64,000 bases of DNA from Serratia marcescens subsp. marcescens ATCC 13880. GTDB taxonomy: Bacteria; Pseudomonadota; Gammaproteobacteria; Enterobacterales; Enterobacteriaceae. Shown here piece by piece: positions 37,713 through 47,372 of the stretch. Numbering within the stretch: the first letter of the stretch is position 1; each line of letters opens with the position of its first letter. The stretch covers positions 4,836,001-4,900,000 of the forward strand of contig NZ_CP071238.1 of the NCBI RefSeq assembly GCF_017299535.1. The letters are read 5' to 3'. The notes beneath the pieces are model-generated. The model saw nothing but the letters and a program-made list of their open reading frames with translations, ran no database searches and was not told the origin of the DNA. Position numbers and translations under genes: made by a program.

Positions 37713-38621
37713 ATGGACAGATTCAATCAATACCGCGTATTCGTACAGGTGGCGGAAATGGGCAGCTTTATCCGGGCGGCCCATGCGCTGGAGGTGCCGC
37801 GCGCCTCGGTGTCCGCCGCCGTGCAGCAATTGGAAACGCAACTGGGCGTACGGCTGCTGCACCGCACCACGCGGCAAGTGCGGCTGACCGCCGACGGCGA
37901 ACAGCTGCTCGAGCGGCTGCGCCCGCTGCTGGCCGAAGTGGAAGACATCGATCAGTCATTTCAGGCCAGCCAGCGGCAGGCCTCCGGGCGGCTCAGCGTC
38001 GACGTGCCGAGCCGCATCGCCCGCCGGCTGATCGCTCCGGCGCTGCCCGGCTTGCTGCGGCGCCATCCTCACCTGCAGCTGGCGCTCGGCTCCGCCGATC
38101 GCGCCATCGATCTGGTGCAGGAAGGGGTCGACTGCGCGGTGCGCGTCGGCGATCTGCACGACAGCAGCCTGGTGATGCGCCCGCTCGGCCATATCGCGCT
38201 GATCAACTGCGCCAGCCCCGCCTACCTGAGCGAATTCGGTCATCCGCTCCACCCCGACGATCTCGTCGAGGGGCACTGGAGCATCGGCTACGCCTCGCCC
38301 AGAACCGGCCGCGAATCCCCCTGGGAATACCTGACCGGCGACGGCCATACGCAACGGCTCGAACTGCCCAGCCGGGTGGTGGTCAACAACGCCGAAAGCT
38401 ATATCGCCTGCTGCCGCGCGGGGCTGGGGCTGATGCAAATCCCGCGCTACGACGTACAACACCTGCTCGACGCCGGTGAACTGGCGGAAGTTCTACCCGG
38501 TTACCGCGCCGCCTCCATGCCGATCGCCCTGATCTACCCCCATCGCCGCCAGCGCTCAAGGCGTCTGGCGGTGTTTCATGAGTGGTTTGAAAGCCTGCTG
38601 CAGCCGCATCTGGAGCGCTGA
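37713..38621 (+). CDS. LysR-type transcriptional regulator (CrgA-like)
   Basis: A 302-residue LysR regulator with HTH MDRFNQYRVFVQVAEMGSFI and ALEVPRASVSAAVQQLETQL, then the linker LTADGEQLLERLRPLL and an effector domain. The N-terminal region is of the CrgA/YhjC group. Homology starts at the ATG at 37713, although the frame is open from 37557. It probably regulates the SDR gene just upstream; the effector is unknown. Confidence 0.86.
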   Translation: MDRFNQYRVFVQVAEMGSFIRAAHALEVPRASVSAAVQQLETQLGVRLLHRTTRQVRLTADGEQLLERLRPLLAEVEDIDQSFQASQRQASGRLSVDVPSRIARRLIAPALPGLLRRHPHLQLALGSADRAIDLVQEGVDCAVRVGDLHDSSLVMRPLGHIALINCASPAYLSEFGHPLHPDDLVEGHWSIGYASPRTGRESPWEYLTGDGHTQRLELPSRVVVNNAESYIACCRAGLGLMQIPRYDVQHLLDAGELAEVLPGYRAASMPIALIYPHRRQRSRRLAVFHEWFESLLQPHLER

Positions 38622-38888
38622 TTGCACATTTAGCGCTATACTTTGTTTAATAACGCTTATAATTCAAGCGGTCAGACCGTTAAAACCCGCATAACCCATA
38701 GGCTTTTACGCCGCGCGGGTGTACAACGAAAGGTATCGTGCGCAGAGATTTCCGATGCGGCGCAGTGTGATCGCCCCAACATATCATTGCGTTATCCAAA
38801 TGATACTATGGAACCAACAGCGCCAGGCGGGTACACGGAACGCCTGCTAACCCTTTTTAATCGGCATGTTTATGGAAGGAGTATTCTT

Positions 38889-39326
38889 ATGGCTTACAAA
38901 CACATATTGATCGCGGTGGACCTATCCCCGGAAAGCAAGATCCTGGTAGAAAAAGCCGTCTCTATGGCGCGGCCGTATAACGCCAAAGTTTCTCTGATCC
39001 ACGTCGATGTCAACTATTCCGACCTCTATACCGGCCTGATCGACGTCAATCTCGGCGACATGCAAAAACGCATCTCTGAAGAAACCCATCAGGCGCTGAC
39101 CGAGCTGTCGCAAAACGCCGGCTACCCGATCACCGAGACCCTGAGCGGCAGCGGCGATCTGGCGCAGGTGCTGGTGGACGCCATCAAGAAATACGATATG
39201 GACCTGGTGCTGTGCGGCCACCATCAGGACTTCTGGAGCAAGCTGATGTCTTCCGCGCGCCAGCTGATCAATACCGTGCACATCGATATGCTGATCGTGC
39301 CGCTGCGCGACGAAGAAGACGAATAA
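38889..39326 (+). CDS. uspA: Universal stress protein A
   Basis: A 145-residue UspA. The sequence [21 protein letters not shown] and the C-terminal segment [25 protein letters not shown] are characteristic. It is a cytoplasmic protein induced by growth arrest. GGAG nine bases upstream fixes the ATG at 38889; the frame open from 38643 is not coding upstream. A 267-base upstream region contains its promoter. Confidence 0.95.
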   Translation: MAYKHILIAVDLSPESKILVEKAVSMARPYNAKVSLIHVDVNYSDLYTGLIDVNLGDMQKRISEETHQALTELSQNAGYPITETLSGSGDLAQVLVDAIKKYDMDLVLCGHHQDFWSKLMSSARQLINTVHIDMLIVPLRDEEDE

Positions 39327-39354
39327 AGTAAGCGCCTGCTAACTTAACTGACCA

Positions 39355-39379
39355 ACGCCCGCGCCCTGCGGGCGTTTTT
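39355..39379 (+). terminator. Terminator of uspA
   Basis: ACGCCCGC (39355-39362) pairs with GCGGGCGT (39368-39375) and runs into T5. Confidence 0.85.
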
Positions 39380-39525
39380 CATGCCGCCACGCCGATTAAT
39401 CGCTTGATAATCAACCGCCCTCCGATGATATAGTCGCTAAAGACACAACATCCTCCCCCGAGCATCGCCAACACCCAAATCTATAAGAAATAGCGGGGGA
39501 AATTTAATGCGAAAAGGAGTTATCC

Positions 39526-40869
39526 ATGGAATATGCCGTATCGGTAGAGTCTTTCCTGTCCTCGTTACAACGCCATAACCCCCACCAGCCGGAATATCTG
39601 CAGGCGGTGCGCGAAGTGTTCACCTCGCTGTGGCCGTTTATCGAACGCAATCCGCGCTATCGCGAACAGGCGCTGCTGGAGCGCCTGGTGGAGCCCGAGC
39701 GCATCATTCAGTTCCGCGTCAGCTGGGTGGACGATCGCGGCCAGGTGCAGGTCAACCGCGCCTTCCGCGTGCAGTTCAACTCGGCCATCGGCCCCTACAA
39801 GGGCGGCATGCGCTTCCACCCGTCGGTGAACCTGTCGATCCTGAAATTCCTCGGCTTTGAGCAGACCTTCAAGAATGCGCTGACCACCCTGCCGATGGGC
39901 GGCGGCAAAGGCGGCTCCGATTTCGATCCCAAAGGCAAAAGCCAGGGGGAGATCATGCGCTTCTGCCAGGCGCTGATGACCGAGCTGTATCGCCATCTGG
40001 GCCCGGACACCGACGTGCCGGCCGGGGACATCGGCGTCGGCGGCCGCGAAGTCGGCTTTATGGCCGGCATGATGAAAAAACTGTCCAACAACACCGCCTG
40101 CGTGTTTACCGGCAAGGGTCTCTCCTTCGGCGGCAGCCTGATCCGCCCCGAGGCGACCGGCTATGGCCTGGTGTACTTCACCGACGCCATGCTGCAGCGC
40201 CACGGCCTGGGCTTTGAGGGCATGCGGGTGGCGGTATCCGGCTCCGGCAACGTGGCGCAGTACACCATCGAGAAAGCGCTGGAACTGGACGCGCGCGTGA
40301 TCACCGTGTCGGACTCCGGCGGCACCCTGGTGGACGAAGACGGCTTCACCACCGAGAAGCTGGCGCACCTGGCGGAGATCAAGAACCAGCGTTACGGCCG
40401 GGTGGCGGACTACGCCCGCGAACGCGGCCTGACCTATCTGGCGGGCCAGCAGCCGTGGAGCGTGCCGGTGGATATCGCCCTGCCGTGCGCCACCCAGAAC
40501 GAGCTGGATCTCGAGGCGGCGCAGACGCTGATCCGCAACGGGGTGAAAGCGGTGGCGGAAGGCGCCAACATGCCGACCACCATCCAGGCCACCGACGCCT
40601 TCCTTGACGCCGGGGTGCTGTTCGCGCCCGGCAAGGCGGCCAACGCCGGCGGCGTGGCCACGTCGGGGCTGGAGATGGCGCAAAACGCCGCGCGCATCGG
40701 CTGGCGGGCGGAAAAAGTGGATGTACGTTTACAACATATCATGGCGGATATTCACCATGCCTGCGTGGAATACGGCGGCGAGGGCAAGCAAACCCACTAT
40801 GTACACGGCGCGAATATCGCCGGTTTCGTTAAGGTTGCGGAGGCGATGCTGGCGCAGGGCGTGCTGTAA
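39526..40869 (+). CDS. gdhA: NADP-specific glutamate dehydrogenase
   Basis: A 447-residue hexameric-type glutamate dehydrogenase, exactly E. coli GdhA length. It aminates 2-oxoglutarate to glutamate with NADPH. The active-site region PMGGGKGGSDFDPKGKS contains the catalytic Lys, and VAVSGSGNVAQYTIEKA is the dinucleotide site. AAAAGGAG precedes the ATG at good spacing. In E. coli it is not in this neighbourhood, so its place next to uspA is a lineage feature. Confidence 0.96.
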   Translation: MEYAVSVESFLSSLQRHNPHQPEYLQAVREVFTSLWPFIERNPRYREQALLERLVEPERIIQFRVSWVDDRGQVQVNRAFRVQFNSAIGPYKGGMRFHPSVNLSILKFLGFEQTFKNALTTLPMGGGKGGSDFDPKGKSQGEIMRFCQALMTELYRHLGPDTDVPAGDIGVGGREVGFMAGMMKKLSNNTACVFTGKGLSFGGSLIRPEATGYGLVYFTDAMLQRHGLGFEGMRVAVSGSGNVAQYTIEKALELDARVITVSDSGGTLVDEDGFTTEKLAHLAEIKNQRYGRVADYARERGLTYLAGQQPWSVPVDIALPCATQNELDLEAAQTLIRNGVKAVAEGANMPTTIQATDAFLDAGVLFAPGKAANAGGVATSGLEMAQNAARIGWRAEKVDVRLQHIMADIHHACVEYGGEGKQTHYVHGANIAGFVKVAEAMLAQGVL

Positions 40870-40913
40870 TCGGGCGCAAAGGTGATCTTGTTCACACATC
40901 GATTAAATGCTTC

Positions 40914-40943
40914 AATGCCGGCTCCTTCGCCGGCATTTTTTTT
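40914..40943 (+). terminator. Terminator of gdhA
   Basis: AATGCCGGC and GCCGGCATT around a six-base loop, followed by a run of T. Confidence 0.9.
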
Positions 40944-41017
40944 CGCGTCCAAGCCATCAAAATGATGCACATACGTTAATTAAAAGTTAATAAAAAGTTA
41001 TTTACAGCCGTTTAGTT

Positions 41018-41035
41018 GGTAGTAAATTTACCACC
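41018..41035. promoter_or_regulatory. Palindromic candidate operator of the sugar ABC operon
   Basis: GGTAGTAAATTTACCACC is an 18-base near-palindrome (core GTAAATTTAC perfect, outer GGT/ACC matching) in the AT-rich leader, about 165 bases before the binding-protein gene. No regulator gene is present in the operon. Confidence 0.5.
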
Positions 41036-41085
41036 GTCAAATAATTAAACATTTATTTAACATTAAATACGTCAATATTTTACTT

Positions 41086-41106
41086 AAATGTGCGCAGATC
41101 ACATTT
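41086..41106. promoter_or_regulatory. Near-match CRP site upstream of the sugar ABC operon
   Basis: TGTG (41089-41092), seven bases, then CACA (41100-41103), flanked by AAA and TTT. The half-sites match the CRP consensus, but the centre is one base shorter than the usual eight. Confidence 0.4.
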
Positions 41107-41197
41107 CGTTAACTTCGGCTACGCCCCCTCTTCCATTCCTTTGTAATCTGCAGCGGTGGAAAAACCGCCACCCCTACAGATAAAAAAGGTACAGCTA

Positions 41198-42184
41198 ATG
41201 AAATTTAACCTCGCATTATTAAATGCATGTGTGGTTTCTGCGTGCATGTTATCGACAACACCTGTGTTCGCCGCTGATAAATATGAGATTGCCGTGGTCG
41301 CCAAAGTGACCGGCATTCCGTGGTTCAACCGCATGGAAGTGGGCGTCAACGAAGCGGCGAAAAAGCTCGACGTCAACGCTTACCAGACCGGCCCTTCTAC
41401 GCCGGATCCGGCCGCGCAGGTCAAGGTGATTGAGGATCTGATCGCCAAGAACGTCAACGCCATCATCGTGGTGCCGAACGACGCCAAGGTGCTGGAGCCG
41501 GTGCTGAAAAAAGCGCGTGACAAAGGCATCGTGGTGCTGACCCATGAATCCCCGGACCAGCAGATCGGCCAGTGGGACATCGAGACCATCGACAGCGAGA
41601 AATACGCGCAGGCCAACGTCGATGAACTGGCGAAAGACATGGGCGGCAAAGGCGGCTACGCCATCTACGTCGGCTCGCTGACCGTGCCGCTGCACAACGC
41701 CTGGGCCGATTCCGCCATCAAGTACCAGAAAGAAAAATACCCGGACATGTTTGAAGTCACCTCGCGCTTGCCGGTGGCGGAAAGCATCGACAAATCCTAC
41801 GCCACCACGTTGGATCTGATGAAAACCTATCCGCAGATGAAGGGCATCATCGGCTTCGGCTCGCTCGGCCCGATCGGCGCCGGCCAGGCGGTGGCCAAGA
41901 AGCGCGCCAAGGACAAAATCGCGGTGGTGGGCATCGCCATGCCGGCGCAGGCCGCCCCTTACCTGATGCGCGGCGACATCAAGAAAGCGCTGCTGTGGGA
42001 TCCGAAAGACGCCGGTTATGCGCTGGTGACGGTGGCCGATCAGCTGCTGCAGGGCAAGGACGTGAACAAAGACCTGTCGATCGAGGGCCTCGGCAAGGCC
42101 GACGTCGATATGGAACACAAAGTGATTCGGTTTAATAAGATTTTGGAAGTGACCAAAGACAACGCCAAATCGCTCGGATTCTGA
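41198..42184 (+). CDS. Periplasmic sugar-binding protein of a ribose/AI-2-type ABC transporter
   Basis: A 328-residue type I periplasmic binding protein with a signal peptide (cleavage after PVFA, before ADKYEIAVVAK). The family pattern is clear: GIPWFNRMEVGVNEAAKKL, DLIAKNVNAIIVVPNDAK and GIVVLTHESPD. It is related to LsrB/RhaS-type binding proteins, but the ligand is not determined. The start is the ATG at 41198 with AAAAAAGG before it. It heads a six-gene operon of ATPase, two permeases, kinase and SIS isomerase. Confidence 0.85.
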   Translation: MKFNLALLNACVVSACMLSTTPVFAADKYEIAVVAKVTGIPWFNRMEVGVNEAAKKLDVNAYQTGPSTPDPAAQVKVIEDLIAKNVNAIIVVPNDAKVLEPVLKKARDKGIVVLTHESPDQQIGQWDIETIDSEKYAQANVDELAKDMGGKGGYAIYVGSLTVPLHNAWADSAIKYQKEKYPDMFEVTSRLPVAESIDKSYATTLDLMKTYPQMKGIIGFGSLGPIGAGQAVAKKRAKDKIAVVGIAMPAQAAPYLMRGDIKKALLWDPKDAGYALVTVADQLLQGKDVNKDLSIEGLGKADVDMEHKVIRFNKILEVTKDNAKSLGF

Positions 42185-42289
42185 TTTTTCGCGTAATTTC
42201 GCTACACCGGGAAAGTAGTTAAACCCTCGTAGGGGCGCAGCGTTGCTGCGCCCAGGGCTTCGGCCGCTACGCAAGCACAGGTTAACGTT

Positions 42290-43784
42290 ATGACAGCCTC
42301 CCCCGCATTTATCACCCTGGAGAATATCAGCAAGCGATTCCCAGGCGTGCTGGCATTAGACCAGATCAACCTGACGCTGAATAAAGGCGAAGTGCACTGT
42401 CTGGCCGGGCAAAACGGCTGCGGCAAAAGCACCATTATTAAAATCATCTCCGGCGTCTATCAGCCGGAAAAAGGCGCCAATATTTCGCTGGAAGGCAAAC
42501 TCTTCCACGCCCTGACGCCGCAGCTGTCCGGTTATTACGGCATACAGGTGATCTACCAGGACCTGTCGCTGTTCCCTAACCTGACGGTGGCGGAAAACAT
42601 CGCCATCCACCGTTACCTGCCCGGCGGCCACTTCTGGGTGCGCAAGCGGGTGATGCGACAGACGGCGCTGGACGCCATGGCGCGGGTCGGCGTACACATC
42701 GATCCCGATAAAAAGGTGGAAAAACTGTCAATCGCCGATCGGCAGCTGGTGGCGATTTGCCGCGCCATCGCCGCCGAGGCGCGGTTGGTTATCATGGACG
42801 AACCGACCGCCTCGCTGACCCGCCAGGAGGTCGACGGCCTGCTGCGGGTGGTTAACGAACTGAAAGCAGCCGGCATCTGCGTGGTGTTCGTCAGCCACCG
42901 ATTGGATGAAGTGATGGAAGTCGCCGATCGCATCAGCGTGATGCGCGACGGCAAACTGGTGGGCACCTGGCCGGCCAGCGAACTGGACAGCCATGAACTG
43001 GCGTTCCTGATGACCGGCCAACGCTTCCATTACAGCCCGCTGCCGCCGCTGCCGCCGGCCGAACAGGCGCCGCTGCTCGAGGTGCGCAACCTCAGCCGCG
43101 GCGAGAAATACCGCAACGTCAATCTGGCGCTGCGCGGCGGCGAGATCGTCTCGATCGTCGGCCTGCTCGGCGCCGGCCGCACCGAACTGTGCCTCAGCCT
43201 GTTCGGTGCGGCCGGACAGCGGCGAGATCCGCATCGAGGGCCGGGCGGTGCAGCTGCACAACAACCGCGAAGCGGTGCGCCACGGCATCGGCTATGTGTC
43301 GGAGGATCGCCTGACGCAGGGGTTGATCATGGAGCAATCGATCTACGACAACACCATCGTCACCGTCTTCGATCGGCTGCATACCTCGCTCGGGCTGTTG
43401 GATCACGCCAAGGCGACCGAGCTGGTCAACCGGCTGATCCGCGATCTGAACATCAAGGTGTCCGACAGCGCATTGCCGGTGAAAACCCTGTCCGGCGGCA
43501 ACGCCCAGCGCATCGCCATCGCCAAATGGGTGGCGACCCAGCCGAAGATCCTGATCCTCGACTCGCCCACCGTCGGCGTGGACATCGCCAACAAAGAGGG
43601 GATCTACCAGATCGCCCGCGATCTGGCGCAGCTGGGCATGGCGGTGCTGATGATCTGCGACGAGATCCCGGAAGCCTATTACAACAGCCATCGGGTGATG
43701 GTGATGCGCAAGGGCGAACTGATCGCCGAATTCGCGCCGCACCAGAGTACCGAACAACAGATCGCCGAGGTGGTGAATGGATAA
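42290..43784 (+). pseudogene. Sugar ABC transporter ATP-binding protein, interrupted by a frameshift
   Basis: The N-terminal frame (42290 on) encodes the first ATPase domain: Walker A GQNGCGKSTIIK, Walker B LVIMDEP and the H-loop in VSHRLDEV. It also carries the start of the second domain up to GAGRTELCLSLFG. At about 43205 the reading frame changes: RPDSGEIRIEGRAVQLHNNR and the signature LSGGNAQRIAIAKW continue in another frame to the stop at 43784. Loss of five bases from a codon order such as GGC ATG GTG would explain this, as would other small indels. The in-frame ORF of 523 codons past that point is nonsense. The end overlaps the permease start by 8 bases. A sequencing error is possible. 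Confidence 0.85.
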
Positions 43785-44766
43785 GTCATTATTGGCCCGC
43801 CTGGCCGGGCGACACGAGTTTTATCTCGGCCTGTTGGTGTTGCTGCTGGCGATCGGCCTGAGCGCCAGCACCGATGAGTTTCTGACGCTCGGCAACCTGA
43901 CCGATGTCGCCACCAGCTACGCCATTCTCGGCATCCTGGCCTGCGGGCTGTTCGTGGTGCTGATCGCCGGCGGCATCGATATTTCGTTCCCGGCGATCAC
44001 CGCCATCGCCCAGTACGTGATGGCCAGCTGGGTGATCCAGCACGGCGGCAGCTTCCCGCTGGCGTTCGCCCTGGCGATCGGCGTCGGCCTGCTGCTCGGG
44101 TTGGTGAACGGTTTCCTGGTGTATTGGCTCAAGGTGCCGGCGATCATCATCACCATCGCCACCCTCAACCTGTTCTATGGCCTGCTGGTATACGCCACCA
44201 ACGGCACCTGGCTGTACGGCTTCCCGGACTGGTTCATGAACGGCATCAACTGGTTCTCGTTCCAGGGCGCCGACGGCTACGACTACGGCCTGACGCTGCC
44301 GCTGCTGTGCCTGCTGGCGACCATCGTCGTCACCGGCGTGCTGATGAACCGCACCCGGCTGGGGCGCCAGATCTACGCCATGGGCGGCAACCGCGACGCG
44401 GCGTCGCGCCTGGGGTTGAACCTGCTGCGGCTGCACTTCTGCGTCTATGGCTATATGGGCATTCTGGCCGGCGTCGCGGCGGTGGTGCAGGCGCAGATCA
44501 CCCAGTCGGTGGCGCCCAACTCGCTGCTCGGCTTCGAGCTGACGGTATTGGCGGCGGTGGTGCTGGGCGGCACCAGCATGAGCGGCGGCCGCGGATCGTT
44601 GACCGGCACCCTGCTCGGCGTGGTGCTGCTGGCCTTCCTGCAAAACGGGCTGACGCTGCTCAGCGTCTCGGCCTATTGGCACCAGGTATTCAGCGGCGCG
44701 ATCATTTTGATCAGCATCAGCACCACCGCCTGGAACGAAAAACGCAAGCTGCTCAAGGAGATCTGA
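43777..44766 (+). CDS. Sugar ABC transporter permease 1
   Basis: A 329-residue membrane protein of the RbsC/AraH/LsrC permease family with about ten hydrophobic segments. Family motifs LIAGGIDISFPAITAI and VLGGTSMSGGRGSLTGTLLG are present. It follows the ATPase gene with an 8-base overlap and precedes the second permease by one base. Two different permeases suggest a heterodimeric channel as in LsrCD. Confidence 0.87.
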   Translation: MDKSLLARLAGRHEFYLGLLVLLLAIGLSASTDEFLTLGNLTDVATSYAILGILACGLFVVLIAGGIDISFPAITAIAQYVMASWVIQHGGSFPLAFALAIGVGLLLGLVNGFLVYWLKVPAIIITIATLNLFYGLLVYATNGTWLYGFPDWFMNGINWFSFQGADGYDYGLTLPLLCLLATIVVTGVLMNRTRLGRQIYAMGGNRDAASRLGLNLLRLHFCVYGYMGILAGVAAVVQAQITQSVAPNSLLGFELTVLAAVVLGGTSMSGGRGSLTGTLLGVVLLAFLQNGLTLLSVSAYWHQVFSGAIILISISTTAWNEKRKLLKEI

Positions 44767-44767
44767 C

Positions 44768-45721
44768 ATGACGCAGTTAACTCGGTTGATCCCAAACGAT
44801 CGGATCATTCGCCTGCAGGGCGCGATCATCATCGCGGTGGCGCTGCTGTTCGCCGGGCTGCTCGGATCGCGCTTCTTCAGCCTCGGCAACTTCCAGTCGA
44901 TCGCCTCGCAGCTGCCGATCCTCGGCCTGCTGGCGCTCGGCATGGGCATCACCATGCTGACCGGCGGCATCAACCTGTCGATCATCGCCGGCGCCAACGC
45001 CTGTTCGCTGGTGATGGCGGCGATCATCGTCAGCCATCCCGACCAGCCGCTGTTCCTGGCGCTGGCGCTGTTGGCCGGCCTGTTGGTGGCGGTGGCGATC
45101 GGCGCGCTGAACGGCGCGCTGGTGGCCTGGATCGGCGTTTCGCCGATCCTCGCCTCGCTTGGCACCATGACGCTGATCACCGGCCTGAACATCCTGCTGT
45201 CCAACGGCGCGGTGATCTCCGGCTTCCCGGCGGCGATTCAATTTCTCGGCAACGGCGCCGTGCTCGGCGTGCCGGTGGCGCTGATCCTGTTCCTGCTGGT
45301 GGCGGTGGGGCTGTGGCTGCTGCTGGAGCACACCACGCTGGGGCGCAGCCTGTACCTGATCGGCTCCAACGAGCAGGCCACCCGCTTCAGCGGCGTGAAC
45401 ACCGCGCGGGTGCAGATCGCGGTGTATATCCTGTCGGCGCTGCTCGGCTGGGGCGCCGCGCTGCTGATGATGGCCAAGTTCAACTCGGCCAAGGCCGGCT
45501 ACGGCGAATCTTATCTGCTGGTGACCATTCTGGCCTCGGTGCTGGGCGGCATTAACCCGGACGGCGGTTTCGGCCGCATTCTGGGGCTGGTGCTGGCGCT
45601 GATCGTGCTGCAAATGTTGGAAAGCGGCCTCAATTTGCTGGGGGTCAGCAGCTACCTGACCATGGCCCTGTGGGGCGGCGTGCTGATCCTGTTTATCGCG
45701 TTACAGAATCGAAAAGCTTAG
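44768..45721 (+). CDS. Sugar ABC transporter permease 2
   Basis: A 317-residue membrane protein of the same permease family: MLTGGINLSIIAGANACSLV and VLGGINPDGGFGRILGL are visible. It is paralogous to the first permease and probably pairs with it. It is followed by the kinase gene after 13 bases containing GGAGAAAA. Confidence 0.86.
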   Translation: MTQLTRLIPNDRIIRLQGAIIIAVALLFAGLLGSRFFSLGNFQSIASQLPILGLLALGMGITMLTGGINLSIIAGANACSLVMAAIIVSHPDQPLFLALALLAGLLVAVAIGALNGALVAWIGVSPILASLGTMTLITGLNILLSNGAVISGFPAAIQFLGNGAVLGVPVALILFLLVAVGLWLLLEHTTLGRSLYLIGSNEQATRFSGVNTARVQIAVYILSALLGWGAALLMMAKFNSAKAGYGESYLLVTILASVLGGINPDGGFGRILGLVLALIVLQMLESGLNLLGVSSYLTMALWGGVLILFIALQNRKA

Positions 45722-45734
45722 GAGAAAACAGATA

Positions 45735-47372
45735 ATGGCGAGCTATTTTATTGGCGTAGATGTGGGCACCGGAAGCGCGCGCGCGGGCGTATTCGATCTC
45801 AATGGGCGCATGGTCGGCCAGGCCAGCCGGGCCATCGATCTGTACCGGCCGAAGGCGGATTTCGTCGAGCAGTCGTCGGATAACATCTGGCAGGCGGTGT
45901 GCAATGCGGTGCGCGACGCGGTCAACCAGGCCGACATCAACCCGATCCAGGTCAAAGGGCTGGGCTTCGACGCCACCTGTTCGCTGGTGGTGTTGGATAA
46001 AGAAGGCAAACCGCTGACCGTCAGCCCCTCCGGCCGCACCGAGCAGAACATCATCGTGTGGATGGATCACCGGGCGATCGCCCAGGCCGAGCGCATCAAC
46101 GCCACCAAACACCGGGTGCTGGACTTCGTCGGCGGCATCATTTCGCCGGAGATGCAGACGCCGAAACTGCTGTGGCTGAAGCAACACATGCCCACCACCT
46201 GGGCCAACGCCGGTTACCTGTTCGATCTGCCGGACTTCCTCACCTGGCGCGCCACCCAGGACGCCACCCGTTCGCTGTGTTCAACGGTATGCAAGTGGAC
46301 CTATCTCGGCCACGAGCAGCGTTGGGACAAGAGCTACTTCCAGCAGATCGGGCTGGAAGACGTGCTGGAACACGACGCGGCCAAGATCGGCAGCGACGTT
46401 AAAATGATGGGCGAGCCGCTGGGCCACGGCCTGACTCAGCGCGCCGCCGCTGAAATGGGACTGATCGCCGGCACGGCGGTGAGCGTATCGATCATCGACG
46501 CGCACGCCGGCACCCTCGGCACGCTGGGCGCCACCGGCGTCTCCGGCGAGGTGGCCGACTTCAATCGCCGCGTCGCGCTGATCGGCGGCACCTCCACCGG
46601 CCATATGGCGATGTCGCGCACCGCCCGCTTTATCGGCGGCGTCTGGGGGCCGTATTACTCGGCGATCCTGCCGGAATACTGGCTGAACGAAGGCGGCCAG
46701 TCCGCCACCGGCGCGCTGATCGACCACGTCATCCAGTCGCACCCGTGCTATCAGGAGCTGCTGGCGCAGGCGAAAACCCAGGGGCAGACCATCTATGAGG
46801 TGCTGAACGCCATTCTGCGCCGCATGGCCGGCGAACCGGAGAACATCGCCTTCCTGACGCAGGACATTCATATGCTGCCGTACTTCCACGGCAACCGCTC
46901 GCCGCGCGCCAACCCGACGCTGACCGGCATCCTGACCGGGCTGAAGCTGTCGCGCACGCCGGAAGACATGGCGCTGCACTACCTGGCCACCATTCAGGCC
47001 ATCGCGCTCGGCACCCGCCACATCATCGAAACCATGAACCACAGCGGCTACAGCATCGATACCATCATGGCCAGCGGCGGCGGCACCAAGAACCCGATCT
47101 TCGTGCAGGAGCACGCCAACGCCACCGGCTGCGCCATGCTGCTGCCGGAGGAGAGCGAAGCAATGCTGCTGGGCGGCGCGATGATGGGCACCGTGGCGGC
47201 CGGCGTATTCGACACCTTGCCGGAGGCGATGAGCGCCATGAGCCGCATCGGCAAGACGGTTACGCCGCAGACCAACCAGATAAAAAGCTACTACGACCGC
47301 AAATACCGGGTGTTCCACGAACTGTACAACGACCACATGAAATACCGCCGGCTGATGCAGGAGGAGGCGTGA
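45735..47372 (+). CDS. FGGY-family carbohydrate kinase, probable D-ribulokinase
   Basis: A 545-residue FGGY kinase starting FIGVDVGTGSARAGVFDL. The N-terminal segment VKGLGFDATCSLVVLD, the Asp in SIIDAHAGTLGTLG, and ASGGGTKNPIFVQEHANATG are typical of the pentulose-kinase group that includes D-ribulokinase. The kinase would trap the imported sugar as a 5-phosphate. It lies between the permease and the SIS isomerase genes, which fits a pentulose route. D-ribulose specificity is inferred from subfamily, not proven. Confidence 0.8.
   Translation: MASYFIGVDVGTGSARAGVFDLNGRMVGQASRAIDLYRPKADFVEQSSDNIWQAVCNAVRDAVNQADINPIQVKGLGFDATCSLVVLDKEGKPLTVSPSGRTEQNIIVWMDHRAIAQAERINATKHRVLDFVGGIISPEMQTPKLLWLKQHMPTTWANAGYLFDLPDFLTWRATQDATRSLCSTVCKWTYLGHEQRWDKSYFQQIGLEDVLEHDAAKIGSDVKMMGEPLGHGLTQRAAAEMGLIAGTAVSVSIIDAHAGTLGTLGATGVSGEVADFNRRVALIGGTSTGHMAMSRTARFIGGVWGPYYSAILPEYWLNEGGQSATGALIDHVIQSHPCYQELLAQAKTQGQTIYEVLNAILRRMAGEPENIAFLTQDIHMLPYFHGNRSPRANPTLTGILTGLKLSRTPEDMALHYLATIQAIALGTRHIIETMNHSGYSIDTIMASGGGTKNPIFVQEHANATGCAMLLPEESEAMLLGGAMMGTVAAGVFDTLPEAMSAMSRIGKTVTPQTNQIKSYYDRKYRVFHELYNDHMKYRRLMQEEA

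Noticed and set aside
42290..43861. Uninterrupted 523-codon frame as a functional ATPase
   Set aside because: After about residue 305 the translation loses all ABC motifs, which continue in another frame, so the long frame is not a real full-length protein.
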